The notes under the pieces are model-generated. The model was not told the DNA's origin. It saw only the letters and a list, made by a program, of their open reading frames with translations, and made no database searches. Made by a program: the position numbers and the translations under genes. A stretch of DNA of 64,000 bases from Krasilnikovozyma curviuscula. Lineage: Eukaryota > Basidiomycota > Tremellomycetes > Cystofilobasidiales > Mrakiaceae. This document shows, piece after piece, positions 22,658 to 37,669 of this stretch (position 1 is the first letter of the stretch; the number at the start of each line of letters is the position of its first letter). The DNA lies in contig MVAQ01000069.1 in the NCBI GenBank assembly GCA_014825775.1, forward strand, positions 25,263 to 89,262, read 5' to 3'.

Positions 22658-25600
22658 CTATTGACCGAGCTCCTTCAAGACGTCTAGGATGGCTACGGTA
22701 TCTGTACTCCAAGCCGCTGAAGTTTCCTTCTCACAACCCACCGACACCGTCTCGACAACAACGGATTGGCCTTTGGCCTTGAGTGAGTTGAGGCCCGAGA
22801 TAATACGTTCGTCGTCGGTGAAAGCAATGATCGAGTCAAACACAGGTACGATGGAAGGTACAGCAGATGCCTTCGGTGTTGGTGCAACTGCCGAGCCTGC
22901 TTGTGGAGCGAGTAGGGAGACAACGGCGTTGACACGCGATGCCCGGCGGGGCATCACTAAGAAAGCGGTGCGACCTGGGTATATCTGAAGCTTATATTTC
23001 TCGCTACAGACGAAAGACAATGAGCTTGTTAAAAATGGGGAAAGAGAAAAGTGCCACTCACCAAAGGACATCGCTGACATGGTTTTGAGCTTCGGCTGCC
23101 TGTCTCTTTGCCCACAAGAAATCACCAGTTTCAGGGAGGACACAGCTCTGAGCATCCGAAAACCTCCAGAGAATACTAGCACCCCTGTCTTCAATGTAAG
23201 CCCCTGGTGTTCTCTCTGAGAAGTATTCCAAGATCTCGATACATGGCGTGCGCCATGACATGTCAGAGTCAGTGATTTGAGAGATCCAGTTACGTTCAGC
23301 GCCAGTTGGGGAAGCAGGAAGGATAAAACAACCATTCTCTGCACTAAATGAGTCGCGATGAGCAAAATATTAGCGTTGTTCCACAACCAAAGACGAAAGT
23401 ACTTACACAATTCCGATTTGAGGAACAAACTGAGATATTTTGTCCAAATCAGCAATACCCCGACCAGAAAGAACGTAGACATGGGTGTTCGGCAAGCAGC
23501 TGACCGCCTTGAGGGTGTCAATAAGAGATTGAGGTGGTGTAAAGCCGGTAGCTCGAGTTTGAAGAGGGTCGTCAAGCCACACTAAGAAATGGACGACTAC
23601 TTCAGCGAAAGCCACACGTGGTTTTATATGCTGAGTACCACTTACATGCTCCCTCCAGGTCAACAACGATAAGCTTGTTCTTTGCTTGGTCAAACTTGGG
23701 TTTGATAGCTTTGATATCAAAGGTTGGAACTTCCCCTGGAAGTCGACGCTGTTGTTCGAAGTGGGCTCGTTCAAGATGAGCGAGATATCCTAACATAAGT
23801 ACACTCAGAGTCAACATCATCGCAATGTCTCAAGCAGGATGAATCCACTTACTTCTAGCCCAAGTTTGAGCGGTATGAGTGGTAACATATTTGTTCAGTT
23901 GAATCCATCGATCTTCCCGCTCCTTAGGTCCCATTTCAAGAGCGGTGTGGATTGCTTCAGCGACCGCAGCATGGTCGAAAGGATTCACAGGCAAGCACTG
24001 TTGGAATGAAGATTTGGAGTACGTTCCGACGAATTCAGAAAGGATAACGGGACTGTGTTTTTGGGATTCTGTAGAGAGAAAAAGTATACGTCAACACTGA
24101 TTCTAGAATAGAAGAAATCATGGTGACATACGACAACGAATAAACTCATGGACTGTCAAGTTCATTCCTTCTCTCAGACTGGTCGCGATGAAACCATCCG
24201 CCACGGTCAATAGCGCCAGGTACTGACTGAAGGTTGGTGGCTCAGTGTGCAAGAAGACTACTGGGCTGTAAGTTAAAGTCGAATACTTTGAGTTGATACG
24301 AGCCACAATGTCGGCAGCGTTCTCTTGAGCTTCGTTAGATATTGAAGTTGAGAGAGCGACCTGTATGAGAATGACTTTGCCCTGCCACTCGGGATGGTTC
24401 TGCAGGAACGTTTCGAAAGCAAGGAATTTGTGTTTCAATCCCTAGAAGTATAAAAGAATAATCAGTGTTGTGGGTCGTAATACAGAAGGTGCGACATTGC
24501 TTACCTTAACCTCATCCAGCTTGTCACGACCAACTATGAGCTTGATGTCTCCGTATTTCTCTCTGAGAGAGTTTGACCAATCAAGAACATCAGGTTCCAG
24601 TTTTCTTTGGTCCAGAGCTTCAACATCGATACCAATACCGAACACCTCGACATCAACGAATGACGATTCAGTGCGGATTCCCTTCGGAGTAGCTTCGACA
24701 GACTGTAGTACTCGATTGACCGTTTGTCTGAAATGACGAGCATACTGAAAAGATAAAAGATAGCCAGGTTAAATAGAAATTAGAAGAGAAGAGGCAAATC
24801 GAAAAGGAGAACTCACGTTGTACGTTTGGAAGCCTATGAGGTTTGCACCGAGCATACCTCTCAATAACTGTTCTCGGACTGCTAACGACCGGAAGAGTTC
24901 AGAACTTGGGAATGACACATGCAAGAAAAACCCAATGATGGCCTTTGGAAGCTTTTCCCTAACCATCGATGGGACTAGTAACAGATGGTAATCGTTCACG
25001 AAGACTAACAGCGGAATCAAATGAAATTAGATCAACATTTGCGTTCAATCGAAAAAATTGAGTGGAAACCTACTAGTATCTCCGGTATGATACTAAAATA
25101 GGAAGTCTGTCAGGGAAGAACGCATGCCAACTTGTTGAATATCCTGCACTTACAGCTGCCACGATCGTGTCTGCGAACGCCTGGTTGACTTTGACGTAAT
25201 CCGACCAACCTTGAAGGATATCAGCTTCATGTTTGACAAACATGTAGTGGAAAGTGGGCCAGAGGATCTGTTTGCAGTAGACGTCGTAGCAACCTGCGAG
25301 CCCAACGCAGCGATGTAAGAGTCAAAATAGCAATGATCGGGCCAGAGGAAGGTCAGTCCTCACCTTCCATAGTCTTGTCTTCAACCCAAACAGGAATACT
25401 ATTGGCTTCCGGTAACAGCCTCTTCTCAACCTCTCTTCTCGTAACCTTCCCAATGAAATCCGTTCTGTTGCCCAAAGCACCAATCCACAGCGTACCGGCC
25501 GTCTCATTTGCAACAGTTCCCATAGCATTTTGAAGACCACCGTTACCCTGAGAGTTATGTGTAAGATGGAATGGGTGATGGTTGAAAGCGGAAGATGACA

Positions 25601-26841
25601 AGTCTGGACTTGGAGGCAAGAAACTTCGACGGCGAGATGAAGAGCGAGAGGCGCGTCGACCAAGTGTTGCACTGCTTCCTGTGGATGACGGTGAAGGGCT
25701 CATGCCTAGCCTGCCGGATGGCGTAAGAGAGGTTGCGGAGAGTGGTGAGCCGGTAATGCCTTCAATTGAAGAGGCTGAGCTTCTGTTTTTTTTATGTGTG
25801 GGGACGTCGGTAATGATTGGACTAGCTGGAAGTCGACCACCGGGACCAGAACCATACGACTAAAAAGTCAGAAGATGAGAAAGGAACGTTAGTCGAGAAA
25901 TTTGGTAAATGTCGCTCAGAGCCGCTTTGTGTGAGACGAGGGCCTCACCGATCGATTAGATGCAACGGTCGGACGACCAGCAGCGGGGACTTTTGGTTCT
26001 GCAGTGACAGAGAGTAGTGACTTAGTACTACTTGGGGTTGCAGAGCCGTTTGGTGGGGATGGAGCAACACCTGGAGCACTAGCATGTAAATTTCCCAGTG
26101 CACGTGCTGCGAGGTTGGAAGCGAGTGAGACTGAGGGCAGGTTTGGAGCAAAGAATGGATTTTGAGAGCTCTCGGGTGCTGGTGTGTACGGAGTATGCAT
26201 GGGCGAAGTAGCTTTGGACTTGGACTGCGAGAATTAGTGCGGCGGCATGAGTGGGGTAAGGGGAAACGGGTCGGAAGAGGCGTCCAGGAGGGAGGGAAAA
26301 AAAGGTCAAGTCAGGCTTCCAGTGATACAGAAATACAGAGATTATGCAGTACCACGCACCTGCAGGTCATCAATGATACTCAATCCTGGTCGACCAGCCA
26401 CCAGTCCAGCTGAAAGACCCCCAAGACCGGGAGTTTTCGCTCCATGACCTGACGAGTTCCGATGCTCGCCTGCTGGAGGCTTCTGGTGGCCCATAGGCCC
26501 ATTCGCTGATATGACCTGCTGGCTCAACGAAGGTGTATGGGATTCACTTCCCAGCAATAAGTGAGGAGCGTCTCCATCTTCGCTGACATCAGTGAGCGAT
26601 GGAGAACCTGGATTATTGACGGTTTCTTCAAATTCGACTGTTTGAGGGAGGACTACAACACGGAGAGATAGCAATGAAGTAGGAAATCAGTACATTTCAC
26701 CATGCTATAGCGTACCTAAACCAGCCAAACAGAATTGGGAATGGGACAGGCGGCGCGAAAATTGCAGGAAAACGCCAATTCTAAATTCCTGAACTTACAT
26801 AGAGAAGCAACAATGACTCTGGATGAGATATTGAGAGGCAT
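22658..26841 (-). CDS. Trehalose-6-phosphate synthase complex regulatory subunit (Tps3/Tsl1-like)
   Basis: A long multi-exon minus-strand gene. It opens with SSRVIVASLFLPQTVEFE, the same start as yeast Tsl1/Tps3, followed by a Ser/Pro-rich disordered region of several hundred residues with RRASRSSSRRRS-type phosphorylation sites. A GT20 glucosyltransferase domain follows: LPVWVED-like (SIPVWVEDKTMEG), YCKQILWPTFHYMF, VNDYHLLLVPSMVREKLP, GFFLHVSFPSSELFR, LRGMLGANLIGFQTYNYARHF (part), FGIGIDVEAL, IVGRDKLDEVKG and FIATSLREGMNLTVHEF. The C-terminal HAD-phosphatase-like domain has a degenerate motif I, VVDLEGA in place of the DYDGT of active trehalose phosphatases, while SGRG and TDDERI remain. 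The long N-terminus and degraded phosphatase site point to a regulatory or scaffold subunit of the cytosolic trehalose synthesis complex. Stop TAG at 22658-22660. Confidence 0.88.
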
Positions 26842-27214
26842 ACTGATGGACTAAGCTGGTGCTTTGTAGCAGGTGAGGTGAGAAAGAGTAGCTTGGAGTA
26901 TTAATCACTTGGTCATGCTACCGGCCGGTTGGAAGTCGACAGGCAACGGCGAATCGACACTATGACGGTGATGTTTTTCTGCGCCATCTCACATAATTTT
27001 CTAAGGTATCTCCATCTTTCGAAGAGGACACTAAGAGGAAACTAAAGAGGAGCATAGCTTATCTAAATGAGAAATATATAATTTGCAGTATCAGAATATC
27101 GTAGAGGCTGAGACTCAAAGGCGAGTCTCAACGAGTTCCAATCTGCCAACTTCTATCCTTCGTCTAGTGTTCCATCAGCATGAGATTATCTGTGATTTTA
27201 GGACTACCGTCACC
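26842..27214. other. Promoter region of the trehalose synthase subunit gene
   Basis: Upstream region of the minus-strand trehalose gene and 3' flank of the NDUFAF6-like gene. It contains a perfect CCGGCCGG palindrome near 26922. No gene was found. Confidence 0.45.
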
Positions 27215-28454
27215 CTACCGCCAAAGGCGTCTCGAGCTTGCAACCCATACATCGAGCGGCAATCTCCAATGCTTCTGCTGTAGAGAGGGATGGAACGCAT
27301 CAAAATTTACCTTTTCAAGCCGTTTCAGATAGGATGCAATTGGAGCCTGCAAACCGGCCACGAAAGTACGAAAGGAGGGTTCAATGAGTCACCACAAGTC
27401 TCGAGCGGAAATACAAACAAAAGATGGAGGCTCACTCTGCTCAGGAACAACGGAGATAGCTCCTTGGGTATCGTCTCACCGCCAGAGATATTGTTCCAGT
27501 CGCTTTTGGCTGTGTTCAACTCATCCATAGCCCTCGTTGCCATCTCAAAGACACCTTCCCGGACACCGTCAGCCTGCCCTCCATATCGAAACAGCTCGTC
27601 CTCCAAAATTCCGTGTGAGACTCTCACGCTCTTTGGAAGCACTGGCTTCCGCTGGTGAGTCAAGAAGGGCAGTGAACGGAGCGTTGTAGTTAGTCCCTGA
27701 GCGTGTGCAAGGTGGGTTAGGATCGAGGATGATGCGATGGTTTCGTTGAGTGGATGAGGAGGGAGGATCGCTGCGGAGAGTTGAAGGAGGGGAAGACAGG
27801 TGCGTTGGTAATATTTCAGCAAGTCGGGTATAGTTGGGTATGTTTGAGTAAAGAGATCATCATCCTGTTGGCCAACAAATTAGGTCAATGGCTGTCAAAC
27901 AGCGCAACACGACTCACTTACCCTTGCTTCTATCAATTGGGAAAACAACGCCGGATCCAGGTCAAATACTTGAATAGCTTCATTTAGAGATTCAGCAACA
28001 GGTTGTTGTGGTGGGTTGTCCTAGGTTAGAGACAGTCTTTAGCCTCGTTGATTCCACTGAAATATCTGAGCTCTTACCTCCAGTATTGTTTTCATAGCAT
28101 CTCTCCAAAACTGTATTCTCATCTGACCAATTATGGTCTTGGATACTGTATCCCGTATCGAAGCTAGCTCCACCTGTTTGGCAAAAGTCAATCTCTTTAA
28201 GGGAGCAAAAAGGGTGCAGAGAAACTAACATTGAAAGCCCTTATAGCGAGAAATGCATTCCTTGAAGCTGGGGTTGGGTAAAAGTATGACTGAAGGAACT
28301 GTTCGTAATCTGATTTCCTGACCAGGTCTGCGCAGTAGGAGGCTGGGTTCAGTGTCGGTGCTGACGCTGAAGTGGGGATAGAAGAAGATATGGATCGAGA
28401 AAGCAACTGGGGCTGAAACCTGGGTATTGCTCTCCTTGAGATGGTCCTAATCAT
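27215..28454 (-). CDS. Mitochondrial complex I assembly factor, NDUFAF6-like (squalene/phytoene synthase fold)
   Basis: The protein starts with an Arg/Ser-rich mitochondrial presequence (MIRTISRRAIPRFQPQLLSR). Then come NPASYCADLVRKSDYEQFL, SRNAFLAIRAFN, VELASIRDTVSKTIIGQMR and IQFWRDAM, and, further on, LAHAQGLTTTLRSLPFL, LPKSVRVSHGILEDELFR, VFEMATRAMDELNTAKSDW and a last exon APIASYLKRLEKVNFDAFHP followed by SLQQKHWRLPLDVW. These are typical of NDUFAF6, a non-enzymatic relative of squalene/phytoene synthases; the Asp-rich DXXXD substrate motifs of true prenyl synthases are not evident. In the family it acts in the matrix in early complex I assembly. The last intron removes SVSLHLLF-like readthrough sequence (donor GTGAGCC). 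Divergent from UBP6 across 145 bp. Its presence implies that the organism keeps respiratory complex I. Confidence 0.87.
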
Positions 28455-28599
28455 CCCAGAGGTTTTTGAGAAGGTTCCAGAAAAACTGTTTAATGACCCA
28501 AAATGTTGCTAATGGTCACTTCGCTTGATGGTCCACCGCGAAGTTGATCAGCGTCAAACGAGAATAACACCCCCTTTCAGATATTGAATGCCTCCAACG
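28455..28599. promoter_or_regulatory. Short bidirectional promoter between NDUFAF6-like gene and UBP6
   Basis: Only 145 bases separate the two divergent start codons, so the promoters must overlap. No TATA element is evident, which is usual for housekeeping bidirectional promoters in fungi. Confidence 0.5.
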
Positions 28600-30825
28600 A
28601 TGTCTGCTATTCCCTGTGAGTATTCAGCGATCTATTTTCCTATAGCGCTGTTTTGCTAAACAGCTTGACTTCGATCAGTATCAATAAAGCATGCTGGAAA
28701 GACCTACCCTCTCGAAGTCGAGCCCGAAATGACTGGTTTGGAATTCAAGGGGCTCATTTATAGTGTCACTGGTGTCCCTGTCGAAAGAATGAAAGGTAAG
28801 ACTTTCATAACCAGACATGCTTCGACATCAGCAGCTGGCTTGAAACTGGAGCTGACCAAACATCCACGTCGAATGTTACGGTCCTGAAGTTATGCTCAAA
28901 ACGGGCCTTCTGAAGGATGATCAAGAAATCTCCAAGCTGAAACTCAAGCCAAACCAACCTGTCACTGTCATTGGAACAGCAGGTGAACTCCCCAAAGCAC
29001 CTACTCAAAAAATGGTCTTTATGGAGGACATGACAGATCAGGAGCTCGCCAAAGCAACGAGGACTCCGGTAGGCCTCGTCAATTTGGGAAATACATGTTA
29101 TGCTGCTGCCAGTGTCCAAGCTCTGAAGGGTATTCCCGAGTTGGCGTCAGCTGTTGAGAAGTTCAATCCTGCGATTACCGGTCAAGGTTTCAGAGATCCT
29201 CAAGTTGCACTCACGAGCTCTATCAAAATGATGTGGGACGGTATGGGAAAGACTAGCGAAGGATACAGTCCAATGGCATTCATACATGTGAGTCAATTCG
29301 ATCTCGTTCAGTCTTGTCTTCTTTGTTGACCTAAGGCCTCGTTTCTTTGGCAGCAACTTCGCACTGTAGCTCCTCAATTCGCTGAACATACGACACATGG
29401 TAATCACGTTCATTATGCTCAACAAGATGCTGATGAATGTTGGACCACAATCTTCAACGCATTAGACAACTCGCTACCTTCCTCGACCGCTGGTGGAAGT
29501 AAGAGTTTCGTTAGTGAATACATGAAAGGACAGATGGTTCAGACGTGAGTTCTTCTTTTTGAGTTTTCAGAAAGATGAGTTAGACATCTGACTCTGCTAC
29601 GTCAACCTCACGCAAGTTTGACTTGTGACGAAGCGCCTGATGAAGCGCCGACCGTACGAACTGAACAAATTTCCAAACTCGACTGCAACATATCTATCAC
29701 AACCAACTATATGCACACTGGTATTTTGGATGTAAGTTCAACTTCTAATGCTGTTCCTCCTAATCCTCTTTTCTAATCTCGTACCTCTCGCAGTCGCTAG
29801 ACCAAAAGATTGAAAAGAACTCTCCGTCCCTGGGTAGAACAGCAGTTTACTCACAGAAGTCACGATTGAGCCGACTTCCTTCCGTCTTAACTGTTCACAT
29901 GGTTAGATTCTACTGGAGAAGAGAAATCAGCTCTAAAGCTAAGATCATGAGAAAAGTCAAGTTCCCGTTCGGTAAGCTTTCGATGTCATCTCCCTCTACT
30001 CTCAGCCGTGTGTAATAACTGATATGACGCTTCTGCGATAGATTTCGATGTCATGGAAATGTGCTCTGATGAACTCAAAGCCAAGTTACTCCCCGTCAAC
30101 GTTGCTCTCAAGAACGTGATGAAAGATCGAGACGAACGAGCCAAGATCCGCAAACGTGCTCGACCAGAAGCCTCTTCCTCCGCAGCAATAACAGAAATTC
30201 CAGTATCAGATAATATGGCTGTTGATGGCGTGGCTGATGCCAAGAAGAGCGAAGCGGAGGTTTACAATGGATCTGTGGCGGAGGAGAAGAAGAAGAGGGA
30301 GGAGGAGGCTGCGATGTTAAAAGGTTTGGTTCACCCGGATATTGCTGCTGATGTTGGATCTAACTCGAGTGGATTGTATGAGCTTTGTGGTACGTGACTC
30401 CATTTCATATGTTCGTGTTGGGCTGTTCCTGACCTTGTGGTTCTTCTCCGTACAGGCATTGTCACTCACAAAGGATCTACTGCCGACTCTGGACACTACA
30501 TTGGATGGGTGAAAGCCGCTGCTCCTGCATCAGATGGACTCGCTTCGTCCACAACCGTCGCCGCTGATGAACAATGGTACAAGTAAGTCAACGCGATCTC
30601 TCTCTGGTTTGCAGTTTTCCTGACTAGCTCTGTCTCCAGGTTTGATGACGATAAAGTTTCACTTGTCAAGAGAGACAAAATCACGGGTCTTGAAGGAGGT
30701 GGAGAGGATTCTGCGGCTTATATTCTTGTTTACCGGTAAGCTGCCTGTCTTCCTCTCGCATCTTCGTTTTCCTCACAGATGTTGTGCTTTTTGGTGCTTT
30801 TGGTAGATCCGTTCCTCTTGAGTAG
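28600..30825 (+). CDS. UBP6: Proteasome-associated ubiquitin C-terminal hydrolase (Ubp6/USP14)
   Basis: The first exons (28600-28615, 28679-28795, from 28890) code for an N-terminal ubiquitin-like domain: SIKHAGKTYPLEVEPE, LIYSVTGVPVERMKVMLKTG, LKDDQEISKLKLKPNQPVTV. After MVFMEDMTDQELAKATRTP the catalytic domain begins with GLVNLGNTCYAAASVQALKG, containing the nucleophilic Cys. QQDADECWTTIFNAL, DCNISITTNYMHTG, LPSVLTVHMVRFYWR and the His box DSGHYIGWVKAA follow, then WYKFDDDKVSLV and ILVYRSVPLE. The order and the UBL identify Ubp6, which trims ubiquitin from substrates at the 19S proteasome. A charged insertion around 30060-30350 (KIRKRARPE, EEKKKREEEAA) looks like a nuclear-localisation-type loop. 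The third exon uses an AAG acceptor. The last intron splits the final Arg codon, with TAG at 30823-30825. Confidence 0.92.
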
Positions 30826-31006
30826 ATGTTGCAATGAGAAGTAGTACAATAGCATACTCGTTCCGTTCAATTTTCTCAGCAAGATCTAGCTCGTCGTCTG
30901 CCGCTCTGTGCTCCAAGAAGAAGCCACCAGCTGCACGGAGAGATCGTACCGCCGACCCCAACCTTCACTGTTTTGAGGATAGCAAACGTCATTTGCTAAG
31001 CATCTA

Positions 31007-34000
31007 ATGGCTCTGCAGCTAGATACAGGGCTCAATACCCAGGGAGCAGACCTTATTCCACCGTCACTGCGGTCAGACTCGAGGTTCTCAACCGATTCAA
31101 ATGCTGTCGAGGTACACGAGCTTGTGAGTCCTCTTTGGCTGATCTTCCGTATTACGTCTCATCCTGATAATGTATCTACTATTCTGTAGCCATTCCTTCT
31201 ACCCTTATCCCATTCTCACCCACTCTTGGATCCAACAGCGAATCCATCGTTTGACGTAGACGCCTTCTTACTCTCCAGGCTTCACACCCCGCTAGAAGAA
31301 CTCAAAGACGACCTGAAGACATGGCTGGAAGTGCTCAAGGAAGAACTTGTTCAGCTTATCAATGATGACTATACAGAGTTTATCAGTTTGGGCACTGGTT
31401 TGAGAGGCGAAGGGCAAAGGCTGGAGAGGATAGGGAAACCGCTCGGTGGGTTGAAAGATCAAGTCGAGGTAAGTGGATATTTCAATTTGGAGATTGGATA
31501 GAGTCGTCTTTTGGAAGCCATTAGCTGGAGTGGCGCCGTGAGAGAGCTGGTGCCATAAGGTGGTGCAGCAGGTGGAGATATTGTTGAGGCTTGCTGCTTC
31601 TTTCTGGTTCTTTCCTGATCTGTTTTGCTCTCCACACTGTAGTCTGTCCGTCAAACCCTGCTCGTTTCTGAAAATGCAGTTCAGGGCAAGCTGGCCGAGC
31701 GTTCAGCTCTGCGAGAAGAAAAGGTGAGGCGAAGCATTCTGCGAACAAGCGATGTGTATCTGATTTATCATTGTCTTTTAGGTTCTTCTGAACTTACTTC
31801 TCACTCTTACCGATTCTCTATCACGGACGGAAGCTCTTCTGGGAATACGGCCGCTGTCTGCAGAGCCTTCAATTTCAGTGTTGACTCCTCCAGGCAAACG
31901 AAGCTCTTTCTCGGCCACTTCAGTATCACTCAAAATGTCAGATGCGGATGAACAAGAGAGAGGGAAGTCTCTATCAAGAATTGCGGGAGAGTATACGCGA
32001 CTGCTGTACCTTGTTCAAAAGGCTAAAGATGAGGATTGTCTGGTCGTGAAAGAAGTTGAGCCAGTGAGTGCAAGCCCATTTCATACCTTGCAAATTTCTC
32101 TGATGTCGTTTTATTCTCTAGAGGATCGCCAAAATAAGGACGAGTCTAGATGAATCGCTCTCTTCCTTCTTCATCTCAACTCTTACGCAGCTCAACACTC
32201 TGGCCTCTGCAACGATCTCATCAACTTCAAAAATGGATATCTACAAAACACGTCTGTCAGACTGTCTCAAGACTTACGAAGAGATTGAAGGTTGGAGATC
32301 GGTTGAAGAGATCTTCAGGAACGAATTCGTCCGACCTCTCGTTCGAAGGATCATTACCAAAGACGCTTTGAGGACGGATGCTGATTCACCAGCACCTCCA
32401 ATTACACCGGGTGGATTCCTCGTCCGAGGTCAACATGGCAACCTACTCTCACCAAACACACCTTTCACTCCACCAACAGCTTCACTCACAACGAATCCGT
32501 TCGATCTGTTACCACCTGCAGTTATCAACAATTCTGCGAACAAAATTAAAGACGATTCTGCTTTGGCAGCCATCTTCAATCGAACCCTCTCAGAGCTCGA
32601 GTTTGTCTCTAAAGCTCTTCTAAGCATGGTCGAGGGTCTCAAGAAGACGAAAGACAAGAAGGGCGGTAAAGGGGGCGTTTCAATGGCCGCAAATTACAGC
32701 CGGGATCCTTACGATGAGGATGATGAGTTCAGGAACGTGAAGGGAAAGAATGGATTCGACTTCTTCTCAAATGTCATTTTCAAAGAGGTTGCGGAGAGGA
32801 TCATGGACGAGTTGGGTACGGCTGTGTTTGCAGCTGGCCGACCGGAGGAGTTGCATCAGGTAGGTAACACCTTCTCCCCACAAAGATCATACCCCGACTG
32901 ACAAGAAATCTACTTTTTCTGCAGCATTATACCCTCACCAACGAGTTCTTCACTCACCTCGAATGTTTGGCTCCATCTTTGGAATCCGTGATCTCTACAC
33001 GCAATAGTCCGACATACAAGGCGTTTGAAAAGCGATGGCAGCTACCGGTTTACTTCCAGTTAAGGTGGAAAGAGATTGTCATCGAGTTGGAGGATTCTCT
33101 AGACAAGGCAGATCGGGCTGAAAAGGAGAAGGCAAATGGAGAGATGTTGGCTCTGGGAATCAAGACTTTGGCGCCGCGTGGTAAGTATAATCTTTAGCTT
33201 GCTAATTCTCTGACTGGAAGCTCACGTTTTTGTTGTTTCAATAGCCGATGGATTCAGTATGGCGCAATCAGAAGCGATATTCAAAGCTATTAAGACCTGT
33301 TGGGCTCCCAACGTTCTCATCCCTGAAGTCTCGCATCGCTTCTGGAGGTTGACACTCCAAATCTTGAGTCGCTACAAGACATGGCTGGACGGGAAGATCC
33401 CTATTCTGGAAACGGTATCGGCGTCCAATGATCGTGTAGGTTTTTGTGTTTCCCCTTTTTTCTGTCGCGGTATGGATAGAGCTGACACGCTGTCTTGTAG
33501 GTGAACGCGCTGGCATCTTCTACTCCAAGTAGAAACACCTCCGGCAGTTCAACCCCAGCACCTCCTGACTCGAGTGATCAAGCTGATAAGATCGCCGCTG
33601 ATGATGCAGCTCTCAAGCTCCTGAGTATGATCATAAGCGACATCAAAATGCTGGAGAAGAAGATGAATGAGCTGTGGGAGAGTGAAATAGAGGCTGTGGT
33701 ACCCGTTCATTCTAATATCGATGAAGATGAAGATACTTCTACACCAGAAGGTAAGCTGTCGTTTCCCATCGCCAGGGATTGGGGTTCTTGCTGATTTCGA
33801 GGATTTGTCGGTTCCGACCATCCACAGCTGTTCTGCAAAGCTCTCTTTCGGGTCTCACCACATTCATCCCACCATTCTCGTCTCAAATCATCCGAATTCT
33901 GACTGCGCGCTGTACAGACCCAATCGACCAAAAAGTCAAGCGTGTGTCTCACCAACACCGGGCGGGAGCCATCAAGCGTCGCCCGACTGAACAGAGCGAC

Positions 34001-34548
34001 TTCATCCCTCTCATCCTTGCTCCTGTCAGCGCTTATTTCGATACGAATGGTTTCGGTCAGCATCTTAAAGAAGATTTTGGTAAACCATGGACAGAAGCCG
34101 TATTTGAGGAGGTTGCAAATCGGTACGCAGCTTCAACCCGATTCAAACTAATCCCAGACGCATAGCGCTTACCACTATTTACTGCGTGGGTACAGATACA
34201 TATATATCTACTCCTCCATTCGAAAACAGGAGGAGCTTCTGCGCAAATTCTCAAAAAAAGGTCCTGGCTTCTCGTTGTTTCGATCAGCAGCCGCACCAGC
34301 CGCACCAGCGGACGATACAAAAGAGGAAGATCCTTTCAAGGCACAGATGGTACTTGATGTTGAAGGCTTAGGAAAGGAGTTACAGAATCTTGGTGTAGGT
34401 GCCCTGTCAGATGGAAGTAAAGCTTATATGGATCTGATTGCAACTGTCAACGACGGTTAGTATTACTCCCTCTCACCCAACAGAATTTCGCGTTCTTTCT
34501 GACTTTGATTATTTGATTTTCTTTCTCACAAAAGAGACAGTTTCATAA
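31007..34548 (+). CDS. COG2: Conserved oligomeric Golgi complex subunit 2
   Basis: The start at 31007 gives MALQLDTGLNTQGADLIPP, then LPFLLPLSHSHPLLDPTANP and FDVDAFLLSRLHTPLEELKD, DLKTWLEVLKEELVQLINDD, YTEFISLGTGLRGEGQRLER, the COG2 N-terminal signature (FLxxR...LxxLxxDLxxYLxxLKxELVELIN.DYxDFVxLS). A coiled-coil region follows, and then a long helical C-terminal part: MDIYKTRLSDCLKTYEEIEG, NVIFKEVAERIMDELG, EFFTHLECLAPSLESVI, FEKRWQLPVYFQLRWKEI, IKTCWAPNVLIPEVSHRFWR, TTFIPPFSSQIIRILTARC, FEEVANRYIYIYSSIRKQEE and a final DVEGLGKELQNLGV. COG2 belongs to lobe A of the COG tethering complex for retrograde traffic in the Golgi. The terminal exon is very short (ETVS then TAA) and is reached by a GTTAGT donor and AAG acceptor. 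About 180 bp follow UBP6 in tandem. Confidence 0.9.
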
Positions 34549-34743
34549 ATCGCGACTGGACTTGCGGATAGAGGGCATGGATTAAACCGGTTAGGGCATT
34601 TCGCGTTGGGCGGCCTTGCTGGATATCTCTTTTTGAAGCCATGTTTCTAGATGGGATACATCTTTTTCTCCATGTCATCACCTTCCACTGTGGAGTAGAC
34701 GTTTCTAGGAAACTATGTGCTTTCGAGCTCGCTGTAAGACGTT

Positions 34744-34781
34744 CTACGTGGCAAGTGGGTTGCCGCCACCACCACTTGCCA
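34744..34781 (+). promoter_or_regulatory. UPRE-like ACGTGG element inside a 10-bp perfect inverted repeat
   Basis: CTACGTGGCA at 34744-34753 contains the ACGTGG core bound by Hac1/XBP1-type bZIP factors. TGGCAAGTGG (34749-34758) is exactly mirrored by CCACTTGCCA (34772-34781) with 13 bases between. It sits about 100 bases upstream of the BiP start codon, where an unfolded-protein-response element is expected. Function inferred from motif and position only. Confidence 0.5.
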
Positions 34782-34802
34782 GCTCACCAGAATTCCAGCG
34801 CG

Positions 34803-34810
34803 CATATAAA
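34803..34810 (+). promoter_or_regulatory. TATA box of the BiP gene
   Basis: CATATAAAT lies about 70 bases upstream of the BiP ATG and 20 bases downstream of the inverted repeat, a usual layout for a strongly inducible fungal promoter. Confidence 0.55.
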
Positions 34811-34876
34811 TTGAGCTGGCAACTGCTCTTTTTTTTCTGACCGTTGACCTATCCTCTTCGTCAAGTTTCATCAAAA

Positions 34877-37669
<2,793 letters not shown>

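Larger units (their letters stand above)
34549..34876. other. Promoter region of the BiP gene
   Basis: Contains a 10-bp inverted repeat with an ACGTGG core (34744-34781) and a TATA box (34803-34810), listed separately. No gene. Confidence 0.55.
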
